Positions 1-7,173 of a DNA stretch of 64,000 nt are shown piece by piece. Under the pieces are notes generated by a model. That model searched no databases and was not told where the DNA came from. It saw only the letters and a list, made by a program, of their open reading frames with translations. Position 1 is the stretch's first letter, and each line of letters opens with the position of its first letter. A program made the position numbers and the translations under genes. Origin of the DNA: Tabrizicola_A sp965284335 (GTDB lineage: Bacteria > Pseudomonadota > Alphaproteobacteria > Rhodobacterales > Rhodobacteraceae); assembly GCF_965284335.1 (NCBI RefSeq), contig NZ_OZ260076.1, one strand, 5' to 3'.

Positions 1-1
1 A

Positions 2-190
2 CAAGGCACGGTCAGCATGGTGGCAGCGACGGCGATCTCAACTGGCACCGTGTCGATGGACGCCCGCACCAAGGCCAAGATGCAGGGCTATGAGGGTGAT
101 CCTTGCGGTGAGTGCGGCAACTACACGCTGGTGCGCAACGGCACCTGCATGAAGTGCAACACCTGCGGCGGCACGAGCGGTTGCAGCTAA
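2..190 (+). CDS. nrdJ: Vitamin B12-dependent (class II) ribonucleotide reductase, C-terminal end
   Basis: Only the last 62 codons lie in the window; the gene enters from the left edge in frame 2. The visible tail carries the cysteine-rich C-terminus of alphaproteobacterial NrdJ, with CGECGNYTLVRNG followed by CMKCNTC and a terminal GCS. These cysteines form a zinc-ribbon-like tail that relays electrons to the active site when ribonucleotides are reduced to deoxyribonucleotides using adenosylcobalamin. The stop is TAA at 188-190, followed by a strong stem-loop. The family call rests on the tail alone, but that tail is distinctive. Confidence 0.88.
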   Translation, partial: QGTVSMVAATAISTGTVSMDARTKAKMQGYEGDPCGECGNYTLVRNGTCMKCNTCGGTSGCS

Positions 191-205
191 TCTCAGATTG
201 GGGTT

Positions 206-235
206 GGGTCGAGCATCTGGGCGGATGCTCGACCC
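206..235 (+). terminator. Stem-loop after nrdJ
   Basis: A perfect 12-bp inverted repeat (206-217 GGGTCGAGCATC with 224-235) encloses a 6-nt loop, 15 nt after the nrdJ stop. No T-run follows, so this may act as an mRNA 3'-end stabiliser or a factor-dependent terminator rather than a classical intrinsic terminator. Confidence 0.6.
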
Positions 236-239
236 GATC

Positions 240-265
240 GTCCGGCTTTGTTGACACAGCCGGAC
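240..265. other. Second intergenic hairpin downstream of nrdJ
   Basis: Perfect 8-bp arms (240-247 GTCCGGCT, 258-265 AGCCGGAC) enclose a 10-nt loop and start 5 nt after the first stem-loop. The role is unknown; together the two form a tandem-hairpin 3' region. Confidence 0.4.
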
Positions 266-312
266 TGGCTTCTCGACCAAGAAAAAAATCGGCCTCCAAA
301 ACAATAACGGTG

Positions 313-327
313 AGCTTGGTCCAAGCT
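313..327. promoter_or_regulatory. Palindrome upstream of the GrlR-like gene
   Basis: 7-bp arms AGCTTGG and CCAAGCT flank a single central T. The palindrome lies about 77 bp before the start of the GrlR-like gene, in locally AT-richer DNA, so it is a possible operator. A GATAAT box at 385-390 sits very close to the start, and I could not find a convincing -35. Confidence 0.25.
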
Positions 328-403
328 TCAATGGTGTCTCCAACAATCCACACATTTACCCTGAGCTTTGTGTTGGGCGCTGTGGATAATTATGGAGAAA
401 TGG

Positions 404-751
404 ATGAGTATTCTTCGATCTGGAGCTTACTGGCTCGAATTTCAAAGTAACCTCAACACTAAAGGAATAGGAACGCTTGTGGTCAACGGGCCCAGGCTGA
501 CCGGTGGTGACGGCGGCTACTTGTATCGGGGCTTTGTCACGGGATTTGGCGGGGTTTACCGTGGACGGGTCGCGGTTATCCGAGTTGATCCGAACGCTAT
601 TTCGCTTTTTGGCTCTGTGGAACGCTTCGACCTTGAGATAAGTGGTTTAGCGATGGGATCCAAAATCGCTTTTTCTGGGTTCGTCAGGGGGGCTGAACAC
701 CTGCGGGTTAGGTTCTCTCTTAGACTTGCTGCCGCTATGGCTGCTGAGTGA
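404..751 (+). CDS. GrlR-like small regulatory-domain protein
   Basis: A 115-residue protein. ATG 404 is preferred over upstream in-frame codons because GGAG at 394-397 lies 6 nt before it and the family usually opens with a short 'LR.G.Y...F' stretch, here ILRSGAYWLEFQSN. The pattern GTLVV..G.LTGGDGGYLYRG, then repeated beta-strand segments and SLFGSVERFDLEISG, resembles the GrlR fold, a small calycin-like beta-barrel first known as the negative regulator of the enteropathogen type III secretion locus. No secretion genes are nearby, so a type III role is not implied here. The gene looks less GC-rich than its neighbours. The assignment is from pattern memory only, so it is moderate. Confidence 0.55.
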   Translation: MSILRSGAYWLEFQSNLNTKGIGTLVVNGPRLTGGDGGYLYRGFVTGFGGVYRGRVAVIRVDPNAISLFGSVERFDLEISGLAMGSKIAFSGFVRGAEHLRVRFSLRLAAAMAAE

Positions 752-877
752 ACTCCTTTTGGTGCTATCAAGTTGCTCCATCGAAACTCTTGAACCGGCG
801 CCCCTTTGCGGGCGCCGGTTTCGTTTTGGCCTTGCGCATGGCGGGCGATGCGGCAGGTTGGGGGCAGGAGGCCAGCC

Positions 878-2782
878 ATGTCGCACGACGCCAGCCCGAT
901 GGAGCAAGTCCGCAACAGCCTGATTCTGCCCGCTTTGGTGGTGGTTGGGCTGATGGTTGGGGTGCTGGCGGAATTTGTCCTGCGTCATCCCGTGGCCAAT
1001 TGGGCCTATGGGCTGGTCTATCTTCTTGGTGGCCTTCCGGCGGGTTGGCAGGCGCTGCAGAGCCTCTGGCGTGATCATGTTCTGGATATTGACCTTCTCA
1101 TGGTGTTGGCCGCGCTGGCCGCAGCCCTTGTCGGGGCGCCGATGGAAGGGGCGATTCTGTTAACTCTGTTTGCCATCTCGCAAACGCTGGAGCATCGCGC
1201 CATGGGCCGCGCCCGCCGCGCGGTCGAGGCGCTGATGGCGCTGCGCCCTGATACGGCCTTTCTGCGTCGCGGGGCAGAGGTGCAGGAAGTGCCCGCCGAA
1301 AGCCTGATTGCGGGGGATATCGTCGTTTTACGTCCCGGCGCGCGGGTGCCGGTGGATGGGGTGGTGGTCACGGGCGAGGGGCTTTTGGACGAGGCGACGC
1401 TCACCGGCGAATCCGAGCCGCAGCACAAGGGGCCGGGGGCCGCTCTGCATGAGGCGACGGTGAACCTCAATGGGGTGCTTGATATGCAGGTGACGCGGGG
1501 GTTGGCTGACAGCACCGTGGCCCGCATGATCCGGTTGGTGACCGAGGCACAAGCCGCCCGCGCCCCATCCGAGCGGTTTTCGGAATGGTTTGGCCAGCGC
1601 TACACCGTCGCCGTGCTGGTTGGCTCGATCACCGCCTATCTTGGGCTTTTGTGGTGGGGCCTGCCGCACCAAGATGCGCTTTACCGTGCCGCCACGCTGA
1701 TGGTGGCCGCCAGCCCCTGTGCCGTTGTGATTTCGGTGCCGGCGGCCATCCTTTCGGCCCTGTCGGCAGCGGCGCGGGGGGGTGTTTTGTTCAAGGGCGG
1801 GGCGGCCTTGGAAACCTTGGCCGAGGTGAAATCCTTTGCCTTTGACAAGACCGGCACCCTGACCACCGGCCGCGCCGAGGTGGCGCGGATCGTCTCGGCT
1901 GATCTGCCTGAGGATGATCTGGTGCAGCTTTTGGCCGGGCTGGAGGCGCAATCGGAACATCCGATTGCCGCCGCGATCTTGCGCGAGGCGGCCCGCCGGG
2001 GGCTGGATGTGCGCGAACGCGAGGGGCTGCGGGCCTTGGCCTCGGAGGGCATTGTCAGCGGGCAGGGGGGCGATTCGCTTTGGGCCGGAAATCCGCGTTT
2101 GGCCAATAGGATGGGGGCCGATCTTGATCTGCCATGGCTGGACGTGATCCGTGCCGAGGATAAGACGGTGGTCTATCTGGGCCAAGGTGCCAAGGTCTTG
2201 GGGGCGGTGTCGGTTGCCGATCAGCCGCGCCCGACATCAGCCGCAGCACTGGTGGCGCTGCGCCGGGGCGGGGTTGCGACAATCGCCATGATGACCGGCG
2301 ACCGCCGCCCCGTGGCCGAACGGATCGGCGCAGAGTTGGGCCTGACCAAAGACGAGGTGCATGCCGATCTTTTGCCCGCCGACAAGGTGGCCTTGGTGGG
2401 TGCCATGACCGCGCGCGGCAAGGTGGCCTTTGTGGGCGATGGGGTGAACGATGCCGCCGCCCTTGCACGGGCCGATGTCGGCATTGCCATGGGGGTGGCG
2501 GGCAGCGAAGTGGCGCTGCAGGCCGCCGATGTGGCCTTTCTGGCCGAAGACATGGGCCGTCTGGCCGAGGCGCATCGCCTTTCGCGCCGAACGGCGCGCA
2601 TCATTCGGCAAAACCTGACCTTCGCCATCGGCGCAATGGTCCTTTTGGTGATCGGCGCGCTGGCCTTTGAACTGCCTTTGCCTTTGGCGGTGATCGGGCA
2701 TGAGGGCGGCACGCTTTTGGTGGTTCTGAACGGGTTGCGGCTCCTCAGCGATCCCATCCGAAGGGTCAAAAAACCCGCTTGA
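878..2782 (+). CDS. Heavy-metal-translocating P-type ATPase, P1B-4 (CoaT/CtpD-like)
   Basis: A 634-residue inner-membrane pump that couples ATP hydrolysis to export of a transition metal. ATG 878 follows a perfect AGGAGG (866-871) at 6-nt spacing. P-type hallmarks are present: TGES in the actuator domain, SPC in the transport helix (Ser279), DKTGTLT with phospho-acceptor Asp323, SEHP in the nucleotide domain and GDGVNDA in the hinge. The SPC motif, the C-terminal HEGGT (His608) and the NGLRLL that follows are marks of the P1B-4 subgroup, which moves Co2+, Fe2+ or Zn2+ in characterised members. There is no N-terminal CXXC metal-binding domain, as usual for this subgroup. The substrate cannot be read from the sequence. 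Confidence 0.9.
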   Translation: MSHDASPMEQVRNSLILPALVVVGLMVGVLAEFVLRHPVANWAYGLVYLLGGLPAGWQALQSLWRDHVLDIDLLMVLAALAAALVGAPMEGAILLTLFAISQTLEHRAMGRARRAVEALMALRPDTAFLRRGAEVQEVPAESLIAGDIVVLRPGARVPVDGVVVTGEGLLDEATLTGESEPQHKGPGAALHEATVNLNGVLDMQVTRGLADSTVARMIRLVTEAQAARAPSERFSEWFGQRYTVAVLVGSITAYLGLLWWGLPHQDALYRAATLMVAASPCAVVISVPAAILSALSAAARGGVLFKGGAALETLAEVKSFAFDKTGTLTTGRAEVARIVSADLPEDDLVQLLAGLEAQSEHPIAAAILREAARRGLDVREREGLRALASEGIVSGQGGDSLWAGNPRLANRMGADLDLPWLDVIRAEDKTVVYLGQGAKVLGAVSVADQPRPTSAAALVALRRGGVATIAMMTGDRRPVAERIGAELGLTKDEVHADLLPADKVALVGAMTARGKVAFVGDGVNDAAALARADVGIAMGVAGSEVALQAADVAFLAEDMGRLAEAHRLSRRTARIIRQNLTFAIGAMVLLVIGALAFELPLPLAVIGHEGGTLLVVLNGLRLLSDPIRRVKKPA

Positions 2783-2827
2783 CGGAAAGGAGAGCGCTGG
2801 TCAGTTTGTCCGAAACAAGGGGCGCAT

Positions 2828-3850
2828 ATGGATTTCACCCATTTCCTGTCCAGCCACATGCTTGACCCTCGCGTCGGCGGCAAACGTCTCTATCAGACGG
2901 TCGTCGAACAGGCGCTTCATGCCGAGGCTTGCGGCTATGACGGGGTTGGCATTCCCGAACACCATCTGGTCAATATCCTGTTGATCCCATCGCCCTTGCA
3001 AATGGCGGTCAAGATCGCGGCCCATACCAAGCGGGTCAAGCTGGTGACCTCGATCTGTCAATTGCCGATCCGTGACATGCGGGTGTTCGCGGGCGAAGTG
3101 GTGCAGGCGCAGGCCCTGTGCGATGGGCGACTGATGCTGGGCGTGGGCAAGGGGGCCTTCGGCTTTGAGACCGGCCGGCTTGATGTGCCGATCGAAGCGA
3201 CGAAAGAGCATTTTGACGAGGCTTTGCAGGTGCTTGAGGCGCTTTTGACGAAAGACGAGGTCAGCTGGCAGGGCAAATACTATAATTTCGAACCCCTAAC
3301 CATCATGCCACGCCCCGAAGACCCGATCCCCCTTATGCTGGGTGTCATGGCACCCCCCGCAATCGAGGCAGCGGCGGCCAAGGGCTATCATGTGCAAACC
3401 ACGCCCCTGTCGGCGACCCATGGCGTCTTGGAAAGTCAGGTCTCGGCCTTTCACCGGGGCCGCGCGCAAAACCCGGCGGCCACCAACCGGCTTTACCTGC
3501 AACGCGGCGTGTTCCTTGTGCATTCAAAGGCCGAACGCCAACGCATGGTGGAAACCGCGCATCGCTATTATGCCAGTTTCGACAATGTCTTTGGCGGCCC
3601 CGGCATCGTGGACAAGGGCATCATCCGCCCGCTGCCCCGCGCCCAGACCGCCGAAGAACTGGGCCAGAACATCCTGATCTGCGAGCGGCAGGAGATGATC
3701 GACAGGCTGTCACATTATGCCGAGTTGGGAATTGATGAGGTCATCGTGACCTCGATCTTCGGACAAGACCAAGAGGCCACTTTGGACATGATGTCGGCCC
3801 TCTCGACCGAGGTCATGCCGCATCTGAGGACCACACAGCGAAAGGTTTAA
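2828..3850 (+). CDS. LLM-class (luciferase-like) flavin-dependent monooxygenase
   Basis: 340 residues, a full-length bacterial-luciferase-like TIM-barrel enzyme that would use reduced FMN or F420 with O2. The family's strand patterns are visible: AEACGYDGVGIPEHH near residues 33-47, then the LVTSICQLPIRDMRVFAGEV and DGRLMLGVGKG segments. The gene opens a compact run with a tautomerase 3 nt downstream, a hydrolase and an SDR, which suggests an oxidative catabolic route such as Baeyer-Villiger-type oxidation followed by ring-product hydrolysis. The reductase partner could be the flavin reductase-like gene at 7174-7827, but that is inference. Confidence 0.85.
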   Translation: MDFTHFLSSHMLDPRVGGKRLYQTVVEQALHAEACGYDGVGIPEHHLVNILLIPSPLQMAVKIAAHTKRVKLVTSICQLPIRDMRVFAGEVVQAQALCDGRLMLGVGKGAFGFETGRLDVPIEATKEHFDEALQVLEALLTKDEVSWQGKYYNFEPLTIMPRPEDPIPLMLGVMAPPAIEAAAAKGYHVQTTPLSATHGVLESQVSAFHRGRAQNPAATNRLYLQRGVFLVHSKAERQRMVETAHRYYASFDNVFGGPGIVDKGIIRPLPRAQTAEELGQNILICERQEMIDRLSHYAELGIDEVIVTSIFGQDQEATLDMMSALSTEVMPHLRTTQRKV

Positions 3851-3853
3851 GCA

Positions 3854-4045
3854 ATGCCGATGATCCGCATTGAAATGTTTGAAGGCCGCAGCGAAGAGCA
3901 AAAGCGCGCCTGCGCCGAGGCGGTGACAAAGGCTTGGGTGGAAACCTGTTCGGGCAAGCCTGAATCGGTGCACATCATCTTTGTCGATGTGGCGAAAAGC
4001 GATTGGGCCACTGGTGGGCGGCTGATGTCGGATGTGCTGAAGTGA
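3854..4045 (+). CDS. 4-oxalocrotonate tautomerase family protein
   Basis: 63 residues, the usual size of the small 4-OT subunits that assemble into hexamers. The catalytic proline follows the initiator Met (MPMIRIEMFEGRS), so the mature protein would begin with Pro1 as the general base. The middle segment KPESVHIIFVDVAKSDWATGG matches the family's second beta-alpha unit. The gene starts 3 nt after the monooxygenase stop, and its TGA overlaps the GTG start of the next gene, so translation is probably coupled. A keto-enol isomerisation step in a ring-cleavage route is plausible; the substrate is unknown. Confidence 0.85.
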   Translation: MPMIRIEMFEGRSEEQKRACAEAVTKAWVETCSGKPESVHIIFVDVAKSDWATGGRLMSDVLK

Positions 4046-4812
4046 GCCTGCCGACCGCCTATTCTGTCGCCGGAGACGGCCCGCCCCTGATCATGATCCA
4101 TGGCATCGGCGCGCGGCGGGCAACCTTTGACGGCATGGTCGCAGGGCTGAAAGACCGCTTCACCTGCATCACCTATGACCTGCGCGGCCATGGGCTGACG
4201 CCGTGGACGGGCGGGCGGTTTGATCTGGATGATCTGGTGGATGATCTTGAGGATCTGCGCGCGCGCTTGGGGCTTGCGTCGGCGCATATTGCGGGCCACT
4301 CGCTGGGGGGCATGATCGGCCCACGCTACGCGCAGCGCTATCCAGATCGGGTGAAATCGCTGGGCATCTGGTCAACCGCGGCCTTTCGCACCGAAGATGA
4401 CAGCGCCAAGGTCCGGGGCGTCGTGGCGGCCATGCGCGACAAGGGCATCGGTCCGGTGCTTGATACGCTGACCGCGCGCTGGTTCACCGACGCGTTCTGC
4501 GCCGCGCGCCCCGATGTGATCGACTGGCGAAAAAAACAGGTGATGGACACGCCCGCTGACGTCTTTCTCAACGTCTTTGATATCTATGCTGAAACCGAAA
4601 TGGCCCCTTGGCTGCATGAGGTGAAGGTGCCCGCGCAGATCATCACCGGCGAACATGATGGCGGCTGCAACCCGCGCCTCAACCAGCTGATCCATCAGGC
4701 GCTGAAGGGGTCAGAGCTGGTGATCCTGCCGCATCTGAAACATGCGATCTTCATCGAGGCAACAGATCAGGTCTTGCCCCATGTTCGACCTTATCTGTTG
4801 CGCCATGCATAA
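4042..4812 (+). CDS. Alpha/beta-fold hydrolase (3-oxoadipate enol-lactonase-like)
   Basis: 256 residues. The start is GTG 4042, overlapping the tautomerase stop (GTGA); an upstream in-frame ATG would run deep into the tautomerase gene. The fold is clear: oxyanion-hole segment IMIHGIG (residues 17-23), nucleophile elbow GHSLGG with Ser87, acid Asp206 in GEHDGG and base His234 in HLKHAIF. The closest well-known enzymes by pattern are the enol-lactonases of aromatic catabolism. In this operon it would open a lactone or ester produced by the monooxygenase. The exact substrate is not inferable. Confidence 0.82.
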   Translation: MSLPTAYSVAGDGPPLIMIHGIGARRATFDGMVAGLKDRFTCITYDLRGHGLTPWTGGRFDLDDLVDDLEDLRARLGLASAHIAGHSLGGMIGPRYAQRYPDRVKSLGIWSTAAFRTEDDSAKVRGVVAAMRDKGIGPVLDTLTARWFTDAFCAARPDVIDWRKKQVMDTPADVFLNVFDIYAETEMAPWLHEVKVPAQIITGEHDGGCNPRLNQLIHQALKGSELVILPHLKHAIFIEATDQVLPHVRPYLLRHA

Positions 4813-4848
4813 GACGGGCAGGATTGCCCCATCCAAAGGGCGCAGAGC

Positions 4849-5583
4849 ATGACAAAGACCATCCTCATCACCGGGGCAGGGGCCGGGATCGGCCGCGACA
4901 CGGCGCGGGCCTTTTTGGCGGCCGGGTGGCGGGTTGCGCTGATGGGACGGCGCGCCGAAACCCTGCGTGACACCGCCAGGGGCGATGACGTGCTGATCCT
5001 GCCCGCCGATGTGGGCGATCCCGATCAGGTTGATACGGCCTTTGCCCAGCTGCACGCCACTTGGGGGCGGCTCGATGTCTTGTTCAACAATGCCGGCATC
5101 GCGGCCAAGCCTGCACCCATTGACGAAATGCCGGTCGCCGATTGGCTCGCGGTGATGCACACCAATATCTCGGGCATGGTGCTGTGTGCCCGCGCGGCCT
5201 TTCACCTGATGCGCGAGCAGACCCCGCAAGGTGGCCGCATCATCAACAATGGCTCGATCTCGGCCCATGCGCCGCGACCGGGGTCAGTGCCCTATACGGT
5301 GTCAAAACATGCCGTAACCGGCTTGACCAAGACCCTGGCGCTGGATGGGCGTGCGTTCAATATTGCCTGCGGACAGATTGATATCGGCAATGCGCTGACC
5401 GAAATGACCCAAGGCTTCACACAAGGGGTGCGGCAGGCGGATGGATCGGTCAAGGTCGAACCGACGATGCCCGCTGCAGAGGTTGCGGCGGCGGTTTTGC
5501 ATATGGCCAATCTGCCCTTGACCACCAATATCCCATTCTTGACGATCATGGCGCGCGACATGCCCTTCATCGGGCGCGGCTAA
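4849..5583 (+). CDS. SDR-family NAD(P)-dependent oxidoreductase
   Basis: 244 residues, classical short-chain dehydrogenase/reductase. The Rossmann motif is TGAGAGIG (residues 8-15), NNAG is in place, and the active site has Ser followed by YTVSK. The gene starts 36 nt after the hydrolase in the same direction, so it likely closes the LLM-tautomerase-hydrolase set. It would reduce or oxidise an alcohol/ketone intermediate. After the stop comes a minus-oriented copy of the dispersed hairpin repeat. Confidence 0.85.
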   Translation: MTKTILITGAGAGIGRDTARAFLAAGWRVALMGRRAETLRDTARGDDVLILPADVGDPDQVDTAFAQLHATWGRLDVLFNNAGIAAKPAPIDEMPVADWLAVMHTNISGMVLCARAAFHLMREQTPQGGRIINNGSISAHAPRPGSVPYTVSKHAVTGLTKTLALDGRAFNIACGQIDIGNALTEMTQGFTQGVRQADGSVKVEPTMPAAEVAAAVLHMANLPLTTNIPFLTIMARDMPFIGRG

Positions 5584-5612
5584 CTGATCCCGTGGCTGCC
5601 CGCGCCTTGCGG

Positions 5613-5653
5613 CTTCCTCTTGGCAAAAATACTCCCGCCGGAGGCTCCGCCGC
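5613..5653 (-). repeat. Dispersed intergenic element, GAGTATTTTTGCCAAG variant
   Basis: Read on the minus strand: a GGCGG/CCGCC-rich hairpin followed by GGGAGTATTTTTGCCAAG and AGGAAG. It matches the element at 21464-21513 almost exactly in the core. It lies between the convergent SDR and ArsR genes. Confidence 0.6.
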
Positions 5654-5717
5654 CCGCCAAGTCCGCCACATCTGCCGCATTGCCCGCGAAGAGTGCCCGG
5701 CACGGGCTCAATGAGCC

Positions 5718-6077
5718 TCAGCGCTCGGGGTTGCAGAACATGTCGTAGACAAGTTCCATGATCGCGCCTGCCTTGGGGTCCTTGATCGAATAATAGATCG
5801 CCTTGCCATCGCGCCGGGTGGTCACCAGCCCCTCGCTGCGCAGCCGCGCCAGTTGCTGGCTAACCGCGGCCTGACGCGCGCCAAGGCGGTCCTCAAGCTC
5901 TGTCACCGATTTCTCGCCCGACGACAGGTGACACAGGATCATCAGCCGCCCCTCATGGCTCAGCGCCTTGAGAAACGAGGCGGCTTCCGCCGCCCGGCTG
6001 GCCATTTCCTCGGCCGGCAGCGAGACACAACCCGCCGCTTCCTCTGCCGCATCCCTTTGGGAATCAAGCGCCGCCAT
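5718..6077 (-). CDS. ArsR/SmtB-family repressor, SqrR/BigR-like persulfide sensor candidate
   Basis: 119 residues; ATG at 6077 has GGAG 9 nt upstream. A winged helix-turn-helix is clear: FLKALSHEGRLMILCHL (helices 1-2), then RQAAVSQQLARLRSEGLV (recognition helix) and the wing RRDGKAIYYSI. There is no arsenic-type CVC motif. Cys49 (in MILCHL) and Cys115 (in DMFCNPER) are 66 residues apart, the same separation as the sensing pair in SqrR (Cys41/Cys107) and BigR (Cys42/Cys108), which form a polysulfide bridge with sulfane sulfur. An extra Cys17 is present. It is divergent from the PHP-domain gene, with 99 bp between. The family call is firm; the persulfide role is inferred from spacing and local sequence. 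Confidence 0.8.
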   Translation of the reverse strand: MAALDSQRDAAEEAAGCVSLPAEEMASRAAEAASFLKALSHEGRLMILCHLSSGEKSVTELEDRLGARQAAVSQQLARLRSEGLVTTRRDGKAIYYSIKDPKAGAIMELVYDMFCNPER

Positions 6078-6176
6078 CTTCGCCGTCTCCAGTTGTCGGC
6101 TTTGGGATAGCACAGCTTGCGCGCCGTTGCGATAGTGCGTGTTGAGACCAAGGGGAAACCCGCCAAGGAGACTGCG

Positions 6177-7136
6177 ATGATCCATCAAGACCCCGCCTTT
6201 ACTGCCAAGGGCCGCTTTTGGCGCGGCAATCTGCATACCCATTCGACCCGGTCGGATGGGGTCTTGAGCCCGGAAGAGGTGTGTCGGCGCTATAAGGCCG
6301 AGGGCTATGATTTCATCGCGCTGACCGATCATTTCATTGGCGCCTACAATTATCCCATTGTGGACACCGTGCCGATGCGGGGTGCAGGGTTCACCACCCT
6401 CTTGGGGGCCGAGTTGCACTCTGGCGCCATGTCGAATGGCGAGTTGTGGCATATTCTGGCGGTCGGTTTGCCTGCGGATTTCGCGCCGTCGAACTCGCCA
6501 TGGTTTGTGCCGGTTGAAGGGCAGGAGACAGGGGCAGAAATCGCGGCCCGCGCCGTGGCGGCGGGGGCCTTTGTGGCGATCGCCCATCCACAATGGTCGG
6601 GGCTGACTTTGGCAGATGCCAGATCGATCACGGCAGCCCATGCGGTGGAGATTTACAACCACGGCTGTGCGATGGGCTGTGATCGGCCTGATGGGGCGGC
6701 GATTGCCGATCTTTTGCTGACCGAGGGGCGGCGTCTGACCCTGATTGCGACCGATGATGCGCATTTTTCCGAACCCGACCATTTTGGCGGCTGGGTTATG
6801 GTGAAGGCCGAAGACAACGAGCCTGAGGCGCTGTTGGCCGCATTGAAGGCGGGGCATTTCTATTCCAGCCAAGGGCCGGAACTGCGTGATGTGCGGGTTG
6901 AGGATGGCAAGTTGATTGTAGAGTCCTCGGCCGTGGTGTCGGTGGTGGCCTTGGGCCATGGCACGGGGGCAAAGGCGGTGCATGGGGCGTCAATGACGCG
7001 CACCGAAGTGCCGCTGGACCGGGTGAACAATAGCCCATGGGTGCGTGCGGCGGTGATTGATGCGGCGGGCAAGCGGGCATGGTCGAACCCCATCTGGCTG
7101 GGCGCGCATGGACGCAATCCGCGCGTGGCGGTTTAG
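6177..7136 (+). CDS. PHP-domain metal-dependent phosphoesterase-like protein
   Basis: 319 residues. ATG 6177 has AAGGAG (6165-6170) at 6-nt spacing. The N-terminal HxH motif GNLHTHSTRSDG (His20, His22) and later metal-ligand segments LTDHF, AELHS, AIAHPQW and TDDAHF follow the order of PHP (polymerase and histidinol phosphatase) domains, which bind two or three metals and hydrolyse phosphoesters. The C-terminal ~70 residues look like a beta-rich appended domain, as in several stand-alone PHP proteins. It is divergent from the ArsR gene. The substrate is unknown. Confidence 0.8.
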   Translation: MIHQDPAFTAKGRFWRGNLHTHSTRSDGVLSPEEVCRRYKAEGYDFIALTDHFIGAYNYPIVDTVPMRGAGFTTLLGAELHSGAMSNGELWHILAVGLPADFAPSNSPWFVPVEGQETGAEIAARAVAAGAFVAIAHPQWSGLTLADARSITAAHAVEIYNHGCAMGCDRPDGAAIADLLLTEGRRLTLIATDDAHFSEPDHFGGWVMVKAEDNEPEALLAALKAGHFYSSQGPELRDVRVEDGKLIVESSAVVSVVALGHGTGAKAVHGASMTRTEVPLDRVNNSPWVRAAVIDAAGKRAWSNPIWLGAHGRNPRVAV

Positions 7137-7140
7137 GGCG

Positions 7141-7162
7141 CGATTTTTCGTACGAAAAATCG
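7141..7162. terminator. Perfect AT-cored palindrome, likely bidirectional terminator
   Basis: The arms CGATTTTTCG (7141-7150) and CGAAAAATCG (7153-7162) surround TA, making a perfect 22-bp palindrome 5 nt after the PHP gene stop. It sits between convergent genes. Two related palindromes occur at 36360-36409. Confidence 0.6.
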
Positions 7163-7173
7163 GGGGTGGGGCG

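Noticed and set aside
806..877. Longer N-terminus for the metal ATPase
   Set aside because: ATG 878 has a perfect AGGAGG 6 nt upstream, and the upstream codons add no metal-binding motif.
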